Below are positions 10,712-22,002 of a DNA stretch of 64,000 nucleotides, one piece after another; positions within the stretch are counted from its first letter, which is position 1; each line of letters begins with the position of its first letter. This DNA comes from Adiantum capillus-veneris (Eukaryota > Streptophyta > Polypodiopsida > Polypodiales > Pteridaceae). Location: assembly GCA_014529385.2 (NCBI GenBank), contig CM043942.1, positions 37,236,969 through 37,300,968 on the forward strand. Direction: 5' to 3'. The notes below the pieces were generated by a model. It was not told the DNA's origin. It did no database searches and was given only the letters and a program-made list of their open reading frames with translations. The position numbers and the translations under genes were made by a program.

Positions 10712-11138
10712 GAGATGGGGGAAGGTCTGGGGATAGGCGGCGCGGTGGGGTTGGGGGCAAAGGGATGGAGGTGGGGCGGCCATTGGCTAGAACAGGGGGC
10801 GGGGTGGGGCGGGGTGGGGCAGTGTCTTGGGGCGGCAGGGGCTAGCACGGGCGAGGACAGGCGTGGCACGCCAGCAGGCCACGTGACATGCGGGCCTTGG
10901 GTTATCGTCCATATGGCAATCTACGTGGATATCCATGGGATGCTCCAATGTCTGTGTGGCATGTCACACATGCGTCCCACTCCAGCGCTTGCACTCGCCC
11001 CCCCTTAGCCCCACCCCACCCTTGTATCTGTGCTCACACCTACCGCTCCCCTACCCCTACGTCCCTGCCTCTTGACCCCGCCCCACCCTTGGGCGTGCTG
11101 CCCCCTTATCCCCCCCCTCCCCGCCCGCGTGTCCCTTG
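10565..11138. other. GC-rich low-complexity spacer
   Basis: Strand-asymmetric G-rich then C-rich sequence around the G tract. Open frames here encode only Gly or Pro runs and are not credible genes. Confidence 0.6.
10658..10710. repeat. (G)53 homopolymer
   Basis: An unbroken run of 53 G on the plus strand, followed by a G-rich strand to about 10870 and a C-rich strand from 10985 to 11140. A tract of this length is unstable and may be partly an assembly artefact. Confidence 0.9.
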
Positions 11139-13359
11139 GCCCATCCAAATTCAATGAAGAAGATATGACAAAAGCTTATGGGGCACTTCGTGGGGCGGCA
11201 ATGAACCGTTCAAAATGGCTTAGACTACCTTTCTCTTTGCTAGTGCAACTAGGGTGGAAGGTAATCCTAAAGTTATAATACACATGCATTAAGTAAGTAC
11301 ATGGGGTTTTTCTTGGAAATTAGTTTGATTTGGAAATTTGTATTGCAGAAAGAGTTCGATTCAATGTATGGGTTGAAAACATAAAATTTACTATTGAAGG
11401 GGAGTAGAGAGTACCACATGCACAAAGATGATTAAAAGACAAGCTATGATTTGGCTATGAAAGAGATCGAGAACTTTTTTGTGTGAAAGGGACTAGAGAT
11501 AGTAGTCATAGCCAATCCCAAGAATGGAACTTTTTTTGAAAATGCATCTCTTTTGTGGGTTGGGGAGAGAAGGGTTGCAAAATGATCCCCTTCAGAGTCT
11601 TCGAGGTTGCACGAGCACGGATTAGTCCTTCGGAGTAAGTACTATTTTCTTTTGAAAGCACTGTTTGTTCTCATTAATTTATTAAGAATTTTATCCAATG
11701 ATAAATTGTAGAAAATATCACCTGATTGATATATTGGCCAAGGGCGATGTGTCTTTATTGGAGGCATCTATTCTGATGCACGAGAAGCCCTTCTCACAAT
11801 GGTTGAGAATGCATGTATATTGATGGCAGCTTGAAAGGTGAGCATACTAACACTAGAGTTTGGGGTCTTGTCTAGTATTTTCACATTACTAATACTTAAT
11901 GTGCAGGGGTGTATTGAGTGTGGCCGAGAAGGTGGAGGCCAAGAACTCCATGTTAAACAAGCTACATGCACGCACTGCATGTGATTGTGGCATGTCTCTT
12001 TGCGAGGCACTAGAGGCTTTTTGACAAAAGCACTTTGGCAAGGCTTTTGTGCGGTGGAAGCAAACCATACAAGCTACACACAATGCAAAGGAATAGCCGC
12101 ATTTTGTTTGTGCTACCAACACATGCTATACAGGTATTGAACTATACAATATTAAAATTATGTGTTATGAATGGTGGAGTTATTCCTCTTGTTTTTTGGT
12201 TGGGCGCCCTTAAAATAGGTCTTTGCAGTCCATACCCGGAGCATCCTAGTGATGTGTGGGTGGAGTCTGGAGAGAGGAGAGCGGTCTCTATCCTGATGAC
12301 TGGATAGAGAAGCTCCATGTTAAGGAAATGTAGAGAGATTATCCATGGTTTTTGGACTATGCGGATGGTGAATTTCCCAAAAACAAAACTGAAGCACGAT
12401 GGAATGCATTCTTTGTTGAGCTCGTTCCCAGTGTGTTCACCTTGGTTGCAAAGTTTTTACTATTGGATGCCGCAGTAGTCATGGCGTGCCGAGCAAACCA
12501 CCTGGAACTCTTCACTGAGGAGGTCCGCTTGCATGATTTTTGTCATCTTTGCACTATTTTTCTCCATATGGTATCACACACATACGTTGTGATAGATGAC
12601 TTCACGGATCTAGTAAGTTCTCAAACAAATTTCATGGTTGATAGGTATTGGTGTGTTTTTTGTTTGAAACAGTACGCATATTGCAGGTCACGATCTTATT
12701 GTTGGTCATGTTCACACGTAAAATTGAAGGCCTTCCAGTGATTCCACTATATGATCGTCAAGCAGGAGATGTGATAGCTGACAACGATGGGTTTGAGTTT
12801 GATTATGAGATGATCCAAGAGCCACTACGCAACTTGCCATGGATGCTAGATGCCCTTGGAGCACCATTTCAGCCTGGAGTGGAGAAGAGCGAGTTCTTTT
12901 CTTGGTAAGTCAAGGAGGGTACTTTTATGTTCAATTTTTTCCATTGAACTAGTCCGCTAATGTGCCATTGAAATGTTTGCTAATGTTTATGCTTTTGTAA
13001 ATAGGTGGTTGTTGGGTACCTTCACAAAGGTCGGGGATTCACTTTTAGATAGTCTTGCAGGTTGCGGTGGCTTGGCAATGGAGTGCAAGCGTCTACAACA
13101 ACATCACATCACCATTGACCGGACCAACAAATTGTTTTTGGCACATATTCAACCACATCAGTGGCCTCTTTATGTGGGTGAGGTATCATGTAGAGCACAA
13201 CCACAACCACCCATGTCTCCTTTACGACGTGGACAAGAGTTAATTGTTTCATCTCCTCCTTCTCCGAGTAGACCTTTAGCCATAGTTCTAGGTTGGTCAA
13301 TCGCTCTATCCGCCACTATTTTCCATATTGCCCATGGGTCCCCACCTGCACACGCCTAG
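11139..13359 (+). pseudogene. Decayed multi-exon gene with a methyltransferase-like motif
   Basis: Coding-like blocks are separated by plausible GT...AG introns: donors at 11261, 11838, 12133, 12613 and 12905, acceptors before 11349, 11712, 11906, 12229, 12687 and 13005. Readable blocks include MTKAYGALRGAAMNRSKWLR, WNAFFVELVPSVFTLVAKFL, FDYEMIQEPLRNLPWMLDAL and, in the last exon, KVGDSLLDSLAGCGGLAMEC. The last resembles motif I of N4/N6-type methyltransferases (GDxVLDxFAGxG), followed at the right distance by an acidic position (HHITID). Several exons contain stops (for example at 12021 and 12096), so it is not functional. A domesticated or transposon-captured methylase is the best guess; the catalytic (D/N/S)PP(Y/W) motif was not located. 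Confidence 0.4.
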
Positions 13360-15524
13360 TAGTGCAACCCCCATAGGATTTGCGGCGATCAAAGGAAGAA
13401 CCTAAATCCCAAGTTATATTGATTACTCCATATTAATTTATTCTCTATATAATGGCACACCTTGAACTTACCGATTGGCCATACTATGTTTTTGATTTTC
13501 GCACAATCTACTATGTGTTTGCCACTATGTTTTTTTTTTTAACTATGTTTGATTTTTTACAGGCAAGTCAATCGATGGTGGTTAAACTTTTAGTGATTTT
13601 TTTCTTTGTAATATTCTGAGTGAAAATATTGCGGAGGACATTGTGCAAATGACCTTTGAAGTAAAGACGCCATGGGTTTTTTATAAATAGCAAGAAGAAC
13701 ACTACTTTCATTCATTCATGCATGCAAAACTCACTCTAATTAAGTATCTATTTTCTAAAGTTATTCCTTTAGTTTTCTCTTATTCACATATTTACCATGC
13801 CTAGGGGAAATCACAGACAATGCTGTCGAGAAGTTTGCGGTCTTGCTAGGAAAGCATTGGGATTTTGGCTTTGAGAGTTTATGAGAGAACTTCAAAAAAT
13901 ATATGAAGGAGTTATACATAGATGCCATGAATTTTAGGGTTTGGAAAGAAGTGCAATCAAAGAAGCCCCACTCTTTATGTCTTGCACTCACACACACAAA
14001 GAAAGAACACAAACAAACATAGCAAAACAACACAAAGATGAAAACATCAAGGCTATGGTCATATCGTATCATGGATAATATGAAAGGGTTAATAGATGAG
14101 TTAATGGCATTCAATCTTTGCCGACCAAACAAATTATGAATTGTTCTTTGGAATTGTAATTTTGTGCTTACTATAATATATATGTTTTGTTTATGATTGG
14201 GATTAATTGTGTGTACAAATCCTCTTGGTTCATTAGCAAGATAACTACACTTATGTCAAAAGAAAAGTTATAGTCTATAACGGGTAGGATGATGGGATCC
14301 GGTGAAAGAAGTATTTCATTGAGCCTTTCTGGGCCAAAGAAAAATACATTTGTTGTTGGAAGTGTATTTTTTGGCTAAACCATACATTAATTGTAATAGA
14401 TTGCACATAGTGGAAGTGATAGAAATTCACATTGTGTGGAATATTCATCTAAGATATTTCTAGTATGTGCAAAACGTAGATGTGAGAGAAGTGAAGAACA
14501 GAGAATTTTCCCTCCCAAGCCCTATTATTGCCCGTAGGCAATAAGGATATTGCATGGAGAGATGTACATGTAACAAGGAGAACTTAGAATTTGTAGAGAG
14601 AATGACTTTCTAAGAGTGAGAGAGATAGATTTGGTTAGAGAGGGAGATGAAAAAGAAAACAACAAGAAACCAACAAAAAATCAAAGTAAAACACATCTTA
14701 CTTGACAAACCCTTTGGTATTTATTCACTATTTTGATGGAGAGAGAAGAAGAGGGGAGACTTCAAGCCTTGATTGATGCACCAAGTTTAAGTTCTTCTTT
14801 GATTAGAGTTGATCTTCTAAGGATAGCTTACAAAATTGGGTAGTCTTCCTCTAGGAGCAAGTGTAGGCTTAGGCTTATACTTATGACTACGTACAATTAG
14901 GCATCAATCCTCTCACTACCTCATGAATGAATTCAAGGAATAAGAGGTCCCCTTTTATAGGTGAAGGGAACCTCCAAGGGTTACACAAGAAAGAGAAGAG
15001 CCAGTGTGAACAGGAACTGACAAAGTTTGAAATGGGATGCCCCTGCATGATGTGGACATAGTGGGGTCCACCATTTTGATCATATCTCCTTAATCGTGGA
15101 TCCAATTAAAAAATTAAATAAAGGCTCAAAACATTTAGCTCATAAGCTATGACCCCCATTTTATATACTTTTTTCAATTCGGATTGGAACCTTGTGTTAA
15201 AAAATCATTAAAAAAGTCTTCTTGTGGTCCCCTTAGCTTAGAATTTCATTTTATTCCAATGGACACCTCATGCAATATAAAAACATGACATTACTCCTTG
15301 ACAAAGTTTGTAATAATCCTTGCAATAATGCATTAAAATAGGTGTATCTTTGAAAATCATGCAATCTAGTGTCCCACTAGGATTTGATTCCTTCCTAGTA
15401 GCTATTATATAATATACCTTTACTGTATCAAGAAGTTGTGTACCAATTACTTTTTTGGAATAGTATGACCACTAGCAGCCAATTGACGAACAATTTGAAA
15501 AATATAAAAAATACATAGAATATA
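13360..15524. other. AT-rich non-coding stretch
   Basis: No convincing gene. A short plus-strand stretch near 13806-14140 reads GEITDNAVEKFAVLLGKHWD and may be a last remnant of the preceding gene, but stops interrupt it. The rest has no repeat or RNA gene I can recognise. Confidence 0.5.
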
Positions 15525-15666
15525 TGTTGAGCTTATATGTGAAGCTACTCAATATATGGCTTCTCTATATATGGCACCAAGGTCCCCTCTATATATACAT
15601 CATCTCATGTGTGTATTCTACACACTTTGGAGTTCTATTTCTATGCTCTCTCTTTCTCTCTCAACA
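15525..15666 (+). repeat. 5' LTR of the short element (142 bp)
   Basis: TGTTGAGCTTATATG ... TCTCTCAACA, nearly identical to the 3' copy apart from a few substitutions. TATATATGG and CTCTATATATAC motifs could act as TATA boxes. Confidence 0.9.
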
Positions 15667-15680
15667 TGGTATCAAAGCAG
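15667..15680 (+). promoter_or_regulatory. Primer-binding site, initiator tRNA-Met type
   Basis: TGGTATCAAAGCAG directly abuts the LTR end and differs by one base from the canonical plant site TGGTATCAGAGC. Confidence 0.9.
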
Positions 15681-16649
15681 TACGTTTTTGTTTTCAATTT
15701 TTCTCTTGATTAAAACCGATTTTGCATAAACTACCGGAATCGATGTGGTCTACAACTTTGCAGAAGGAAGTTTTTTCAAATTCTTCATCGATTTTGAGTT
15801 ATCGTTCACGGACTGCATACATACCTGAAAAGCAACTTCCGCTTTTTGTTTTTGATTTTTTTGCTAATTGAAAACGATTTTGCAGAAACTACTCGTCAAA
15901 AGGACCGGAATCGATGTGGTCTACTACTTTGCAGAAGGAAGTTTTTTCAAATTCTGCACCGATTTTGAGTTATTGTTCATGGACTGCGTACATGTCTGAA
16001 AAGCAAGTTTCGTTTTATGTTTTTGATTTTTCTGCTAATTGAAAACAATTTTGCAGAAACTACCCGCCTGAGGTAGAAGGAAGTTCTTTCAAATTCTGCA
16101 CCGATTTTGAGTTATCGTTCGCGGACTGCATACATATGTGAAAAGCAAGTTTCGTTTTATGTTTTTGATTTTTCTGCTAATTGAAAACGATTTTGCAGAA
16201 ACTACCCGCTGCAAGCATCGGAATCGATGAGAAACTATTCACTTGAGCCATCGGAATCGATGTGGTCTATAACTTTGCAGAAGAAAGTTTCTCTAAATTC
16301 TACACCGATTTTGGGTTATCGTCTCAGACTGCGAATATGTTTGAAAATCAAAATTTTACTTTTTGCTTTTGATTTTTCTCATAATTGAAAACTTCTCAAT
16401 TATATTTTTCCTTCATCAATCATATATTTGTTACTGACGTAACTTTGTTGCAAAAGCTAGTTACATATCGTTCCAATTCAGTCAAGCCGTTGATGATCGT
16501 CCAAATTCTATCGAGCTACTGTTGATACATGATCTTTTGTTATATGATATACTCGTTCATTGATTCTCGTATAATTATTCTTTTAGAGATATAGTTTACG
16601 TCGTTTTATTGATTATTTTTCATTGATACCATAGTGATTTTGATGATAC

Positions 16650-17070
16650 CATAATGATGTTTTGTTAATACTTTGGTCATGGTGATTTTCGTCGATACCA
16701 TGATGATATTTCATTAATACCATGGTTATTCTCGGTGATGCCATGATGATATTTCGTTGATACCATGGTTATTCTCGGTGATTCCATGATGATATTTCGT
16801 TGATTCCATGGTGATTTTTTTTTATACCATGATGATGTTTCGTTGATACCATGGTTATTCTCGGTGATACCATGATGTTGTTTCGTTGATACCATGGTTA
16901 TTCTCGGTGATACCATGATGTTGTTTTGTTGATACCATGGTTATTCTCGGTGATGCCATGATGTTGTTTCGTTGATACAATGATTATTCTCGGTGATATC
17001 ATGATGCTTTTCATTGATACCATGATGATTTATTCATTTTTACTGATACAATGATGATGTTTTGTTAATA
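16650..17070. repeat. Minisatellite in the short LTR element
   Basis: About ten imperfect copies of an ~44-bp unit with core GATACCATGGTTATTCTCGG alternating with TGATACCATGATGATATTTC. Open frames through it (HGITENNHGIN repeats on the minus strand) are by-products of the repeat. Confidence 0.9.
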
Positions 17071-17768
17071 CTTTGATGGTATTCATTGATCACTACGTTG
17101 ATAAATGTTGTTTTATGTAGTATATACACATATCATTTGCATCACGTAATCACACATCTTGTACTTTTACGTTCATACTTTATGTACCATATGTTGTCGT
17201 GCGTATATATGTCATCAAAGAGTGGCGTCGTGAACCATCTCTTATGGCATTGTGAACGTAATTATTTCACTAACGATGCTAATAATTTTCATGACTATGT
17301 TTTTTTTTTTAGTCTATGATCTATGTAGGATTGATCAAAGAATTGATTTTATGAAGACAAACTTGGTGACAATAAAAGATTTATGAAGATATGTTTGGTG
17401 ATGCCATATTGATGACAACATGAAGACATGTTTGGTGATGTGATATTGATGACAAGCTACAGAGCAGATTCACAGAGACACTTTTGATTACAAGCTAATC
17501 GATAGCCTTTACACCTCTTTATTGAACCTTTGTATTCATTATTGTATTTGATAGGATAGGAGTAATGTAACTCCTCATAAAACATTCATTGTAAAAGGAG
17601 TGATGTAGCTCTTCATAAAATATTCATTGTAAAAGGAGTGATGTAGCTCCTCGTGAACATTTGTATATTCAATGATTTTTATAATATAACGGTGGGTGTA
17701 TATAGAGCTGTGGGTTTTTCCCTTGATCCCCCAAGGGTTTTTTCATCCACAGTTAGGGACCCTTATTT

Positions 17769-17953
17769 GAGCGGGGGTGTTGAGCTTATATGTGAAGCTA
17801 CTCAATATATGGCTTCTCTATATATGGCACCCAGGTCCCCTCTATATATACATCATCTCATGTGTGTATTCTACACACTTTGGGGTTCTATTTCTGTGCT
17901 CTCTCTACACACTTTGGGGTTCTATTTCTGTGCTCTCTCTTTCTCTCTCAACA
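17769..17953 (+). repeat. Polypurine tract and 3' LTR (176 bp) of the short element
   Basis: GAGCGGGGG precedes the LTR start at 17778. This copy is 34 bp longer than the 5' LTR because CTCTCTACACACTTTGGGG-type sequence is duplicated in tandem near its end. Confidence 0.88.
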
Positions 17954-18330
17954 ATATATACGTATTGGAAGTTACCCCATATATAGGATCTAGCTAGGGT
18001 GCGAGATAATATTGAGATAGTACAAAGAAAGAACCAATTCTTTTTGCCCCAAGTTAAAGAGGCGGAGCTATTGATGCTTTTTTTCATAGTACTTTCTAAT
18101 GGTAAAGTAAGAATATGTTACCCTTGAGATAAATAATAGGATGAGATAGAAAGCTTATTATATACTTAGATATGTATATGTACATTATAGGAAATATACT
18201 TATGTATCTAAAAAGTTGTAAGATAGATCTTGTAGCATTCGTTTGTACTATGTACGTGTCACAGCATGACATCGACTCCCTCTAAACCTACACATCCTCT
18301 GGTATGTGCCACATATGATTTTTTGCAGTT
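17954..18330. other. Non-coding spacer
   Basis: After the ATATA duplication the sequence is AT-rich with no ORF or repeat I recognise. The last part may be the 3' untranslated region of the integrase remnant that follows on the minus strand. Confidence 0.4.
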
Positions 18331-19133
18331 TCAATTTTCTTGTAGATCTTCCATGATTTCACCTTCATTGATAGCTTCCAACGCTTCATCTTCACTTTGA
18401 TCTTCACCTGTGTTTTGCTCTTTCTCCTCCTCAACATCTTCTAGATCACTATTGGGCCTCTTCTCTTAAACACTTTGATTCTTTTTCATGCAATGGGAAC
18501 CTTTACTTCTGTATCAACTAGTTCAAACAAGCTGTAAGTAGCATTTTGGTGCACATACTTTACAACATACGATCCAAACCATCTCTTTGAGAAATTACAC
18601 ATAACTGTGTGCTGGTTATCAAGGCTACTATCATACGCTAAAACCTAGTCACCTTTGTCAATTGCTTTCCTCCTAAGCCAATGTCACTTATCAAAGTAGT
18701 CCTTGGTTTTCAACCTTGCATTTTTCAGGTGCTCTTTTGCATCTTCAATGTCTCCACCAGGTCTTCTCTCTAGTTGCCTTATACGCAATGCAAGGAGATC
18801 TTCCTTGTTAAGCCCATCTTGCCAAAGTGGGAATTGTATCATCAATTGGCATCATTGGATTTTGACCATACATCAATTTTATAGGCATATAGCCAGTTAT
18901 TGATCTATGTGTTGTAACGTAGTCCATAAAGCATATGGCAACAGTTTTGGCCACTCACCAACTCTTCCTTCATAAGACTTGGCCAACCGCTTTGATGATA
19001 GGAGGATGCCCTCTTTCACTTTTTCCATTTCCTTCAGGATTGTAAGCTGTAGTAAGAGAAATCTTGATTCCTAATCTAGAAAAGAACTCCCTTGCTTACT
19101 TGCCAAAAAGGCGTGATGACATAGACTGATTTT
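18331..19133 (-). pseudogene. Ty3/gypsy integrase C-terminal remnant
   Basis: On the minus strand the text RLGIKISLTTAYNPEGNGKS followed by ERGHPPI is the end of an integrase core with its catalytic Glu (motif N-G-x-x-E). The C-terminal domain follows (KRWFGSYVVKYVHQNATYSL, KRIKVFKRR), then an acidic tail DLEDVEEEKEQNTGED ending at a TGA. Several stops are present. The 5' side (the two catalytic Asp, RNase H, RT) is missing because the A6 LTR begins there. The motif style differs from A5 (HPLANGQVE), so it belongs to another lineage. Confidence 0.75.
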
Positions 19134-19311
19134 TTGACTAGGAAGTGGTTGGTTTGCTTTTGTCGTAGTATGAACAGCCCTCTGAGTTCGCTTTGGTGAG
19201 ATTGACACCCTCATTAAATCTCTGTGCCCCATCCCGAGTCGCTTCCTTGCATATTGACATTTTGTTAGTACAAAAAGCTATGATGTAGATGTTTGCAGCG
19301 ACCCACTAACA
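19134..19311 (+). repeat. A6 LTR end (partial)
   Basis: The sequence ending GACCCACTAACA directly precedes a tRNA-Asp-type primer site, so it must be the 3' part of a 5' LTR. Only about 180 bases separate it from the integrase remnant, much less than the ~900-bp LTRs of A1, A2 and A3. Either it is truncated or the left border is elsewhere. Confidence 0.5.
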
Positions 19312-19312
19312 T

Positions 19313-19330
19313 TGGCACTGCTACCGGGGA
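19313..19330 (+). promoter_or_regulatory. Primer-binding site of A6, degenerate tRNA-Asp type
   Basis: TGGCACTGCTACCGGGGA compares with TGGCGCCGTTGCCGGGGA with four mismatches, and starts two bases after the LTR end as in A1, A2 and A3. Confidence 0.65.
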
Positions 19331-21001
19331 AGTCAATCCTTAGGTGGTGAGTGGCTCAGTTGTACAAAAAATCCCTTCCAAAGCTTTTGATACCCATTAT
19401 GTTTACACATAGACACTATAGCATCTAGACGTAGGTTTAGTGCTAAGTAGAGACTGGAGTCCCAGACTAGCCAGTGCTACTCCTTATGAGCAAAGAAAGC
19501 TGTGAGTGAAGTACAAGAGAGTATTTCGTTCTTTGACTTTCCCATGCTTGGAAAGGAATGTTTCACCACACACTTTGTTGCTGTTTCTGTACTATTAAAT
19601 TCATTTATGTTTGTGCATCTATTTCAGTTTATATAAATAACAATTTCCACCATCAATTTGGGTCAAAAGGATCAAGAAAAATTTATCCAAAACCTTATTT
19701 TGGTGCCAAAGACCATAACTCTGAAAAGTTGTAAAATTGATGGTCAGAGCCTCAGAGTTGAACCAAATCCAACAAAACTTGCAAAAAGGGGATATACAAT
19801 CTTGCTAGAGACAGACTGTGCAAAATTTTTCCAGCTTGCTTGCCAAACATGGATCGCAATCCATGTACCTTTCAGGTAAAGTGAGAAGAAATTGTTTCTT
19901 TTTCTTAGAACAGACTCTCAGGCATCAGAACCTTGAGTTTGGCTAAAAATGGAGTGCTAAAAGATCATCTAAATCAAGAAATTGGGTTAAGCAGAGAAAA
20001 ACCTAGAAAAGCGAGAAAATTTGGAAAAACTGAACTTTTATTTGTCCAAATTCAAAAAGGAGTGAGAATTGAGATCGTCGCAGGAAACTAGTTGGACAAA
20101 AAATCATGACCAGATGCTGCCCAACATGGATCGCAATCCATGTTCCTGGTGGACATTTGTAAGTGAAATTTGACCAGTGCACTCCTGAGAACTAAGAAAA
20201 TAACTTTTCCAAAAGAAACCACAGCAAAAAAGTGAAAAAACTTGATCAAAATACCAAAAAAGGAGTTAATTGCAAAAAACCACAAGCAGACACAAAATCT
20301 TTCTTTTGACTTGGAAAAAGTGGGTCAAATCAAAAACGATTTGGGGAAGGGCATCATCACACCCTCTGTCACAAACTCACCAAAGATCATGCCAAAATCT
20401 TGCAACACATGGATGTCAATCCATATACCTTTTCGAAATTTTGAGCTAATAATTGGCAGCTAGAAAAGTGACAACATTTGAAGTACTTTCTCCCAAAGAA
20501 CTCTTATCAAAAAAGGTCAAAAGGTAGGCCAAGAGGGCATAAAATCGATCAAGGGGAAAACCACTAAAACAGACCCTAGAATTGATTTTTGGTTGACCTA
20601 AAAAACTTCAAAACGCTCAAAAACCATATAGACAGCATCACTAGACCAAGGACTAGTTGTGTGTCAAGTTTCAGTACATTCTGGCACTGAGGTACATGGA
20701 TCGCCATCCATGTTCCTCTGATACATTTTAATACAAAATTTGCACCATAGCTAGAGGACATCACAAGGAGTCTAGTGGCCTTTTCAAAACTGAATTTGGA
20801 TATAAAAAACCAGACCAAAATCTCAAAACTGCCAAGAACTCTGGCAAAGTGTCAGAATTGACCTAATTTTCATTCCAAAGGTCCATTTCCAAAAAAAATG
20901 ATGCCATAGTACCTACTAATCATGGTGAATCTGATGGTCCCAAAAAAAGTCAATTTGGCTTCCCAACATGGATCGCCATCCATGTTCCTCTGAGTCTGAA
21001 T
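19331..21001 (+). repeat. A6 5' leader: ~280-bp repeats with palindromes
   Basis: Five near-palindromes with arms ACATGGATCG / CGATCCATGT lie at 19847-19866, 20124-20143, 20407-20426, 20694-20713 and 20966-20985 (spacings 277, 283, 287, 272). The centre reads CGCA, CGCA, GTCA, CGCC and CGCC, so none is perfect. Each is followed by a short shared tail (TACCTTT or TTCCTSTG). No gag ORF follows, so this element was truncated. The architecture equals the leaders of A1, A2 and A3 with a different palindrome. Confidence 0.8.
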
Positions 21002-21422
21002 AAAAGCAAAATTTGACCACATAGAGACATTAGAAAATTTCGGAGGTCATTTGGAGGGCCTTGTAAGAAATTGTATTTCTCTCTCTAGAAACTTTTTTTA
21101 AAATGCACTTGCACCTTGTGAGTACGTCCAAAAGGACAACCAGACACTTTAAAAAGTAGATTTATATTCCCAATCGTCCTTGAAAATGGTCACTTTTTTA
21201 TTTAATGCGAGCGTCTTTTTCAGGAGGCAGGTGCGGCGCATTCAAGGCAGCTTACGTCATCATTGAAAGTTGAAAAGTCACAAACTGTCAAATAGTGATA
21301 CATTTTGAGGCTTTTGACACCACCAATGCGTCCGGAACGCCAAAATACCATAAAAACGAATGTCTACTTGTCTCATTCCGACATCCGGAGAGGCAAAAAA
21401 TGTCAAAAAATCCCCAAAAAAA
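21002..21422. other. Non-coding stretch before the hairpin cluster
   Basis: No gene and no palindrome of the A6 type; possibly the distal part of the A6 leader. Confidence 0.4.
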
Positions 21423-21501
21423 GGGCTTTTTACTTAAGGCGCGCGAGGAGGCATTCTAAAATGCTAGAATGCCCCTCTGCGCGCCGTTAGTAAAAAGACC
21501 C
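21423..21501. repeat. 79-base near-perfect hairpin
   Basis: The left arm GGGCTTTTTACTTAAGGCGC.. pairs with the right arm (complement GGGTCTTTTTACTAACGGCG..) over about 36 positions with few mismatches, leaving a loop near AAATGC. The arm ends carry TACTAACGGCGCGC, shared with two further hairpins downstream. Candidates are a MITE, a subterminal piece of a CACTA transposon, or a small-RNA precursor. Confidence 0.8.
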
Positions 21502-21572
21502 TTTTAGTGATTTTTGGACAATTATCTTTCAAGAAAGCCTACCCATGTTTCTCTATTGCACTTTTGCACCAT

Positions 21573-21573
<1 letters not shown>

Positions 21574-21639
<66 letters not shown>
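21574..21639. repeat. (CT)n microsatellite
   Basis: About 33 CT units between the first and second hairpins. Confidence 0.97.
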
Positions 21640-21640
<1 letters not shown>

Positions 21641-21687
21641 TTCTATAGCTTAGCATATTTAAAGAGAGAAAGAGTGAGAGACTCCCA

Positions 21688-21749
21688 TTACTAACGGCGC
21701 GTGTGGAGCATGTTTTGACCTCAAAAAACACCTCCTCGCGCCGTTAGTA
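21688..21749. repeat. Second hairpin with TACTAACGGCGCG ends
   Basis: ACTAACGGCGCG at the left end is inverted at the right end (CGCGCCGTTAGT). The inner part (TGTGGAGCATGTTTTGA against complement AGGAGGTGTTTTTT) pairs less well. Confidence 0.7.
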
Positions 21750-21853
21750 TAAGGTAACAGAAAGACTCTCTCTCTCTCTCTTTCCCCCGCCTTACTTCCT
21801 CTCTCTATAACACTCACACATACACACATAAACACATACACTGGTGGATGCAC

Positions 21854-21911
21854 AGTACTAAAGGCACGCATGGAGACATGCACACCGGTTGTGCCTCTCT
21901 ACGCGCGCCTT

Positions 21912-21917
<6 letters not shown>
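21854..21917. repeat. Third hairpin with TACTAAAGGC ends
   Basis: Left TACTAAAGGCACGCATGGAG and right complement TACTAAAGGCGCGCGTAGAG form a stem that continues to CAC/GTG next to the CCGG centre. End motif related to the first two hairpins (A for C at one position). Confidence 0.75.
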
Positions 21918-21961
<44 letters not shown>

Positions 21962-22002
21962 GGGGGGGGGCGCTCTGTGTGTGTGTGTGTGTGTGTGTGT
22001 GT
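21916..22002. repeat. Compound (GA)n (G)n (GT)n microsatellite
   Basis: About 17 GA units, then about 20 G, then CGCTCT and about 13 GT units, directly after the third hairpin. Confidence 0.95.

Larger units (their letters stand above)
15525..17953 (+). mobile_element. Complete short non-autonomous LTR retrotransposon (TRIM/LARD-like)
   Basis: Two direct terminal repeats start TGTTGAGCTT and end CTCTCAACA, are flanked by the 5-bp duplication ATATA (15520-15524 and 17954-17958), and are associated with a primer site and a polypurine tract. The 2.1-kb interior has no ORF of use. It consists of four diverged ~150-bp repeats (15706-16380, phrase GATTTTGCAGAAACTACC) and a minisatellite (16650-17070). 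The initiator-Met primer site and the 3' text around 17710-17777 look Ty1/copia-like. It needs enzymes in trans. Confidence 0.88.

Noticed and set aside
10405-10869. Open frames of Leu-Ser, Arg-Glu, Gly or Pro runs
   Set aside because: They are translations of the CT array and G tract on either strand, with no conserved sequence outside the repeats. The same applies at 21522-22186, 25599-25948, 35213-35556 and 44289-44554.
16677-16916. 79-aa minus-strand ORF with HGITENNHGIN repeats
   Set aside because: A direct product of the minisatellite period, not a repeat protein.
17653-17997. 114-aa plus-strand ORF over the 3' LTR of the short element
   Set aside because: It overlaps the LTR and polypurine tract, and the same text occurs in the 5' LTR; it is non-coding LTR sequence.
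21423-21501. Calling the 79-base hairpin a microRNA gene
   Set aside because: The arms are almost fully complementary and the ends recur in two neighbouring hairpins, which fits a repeat better; no expression data.
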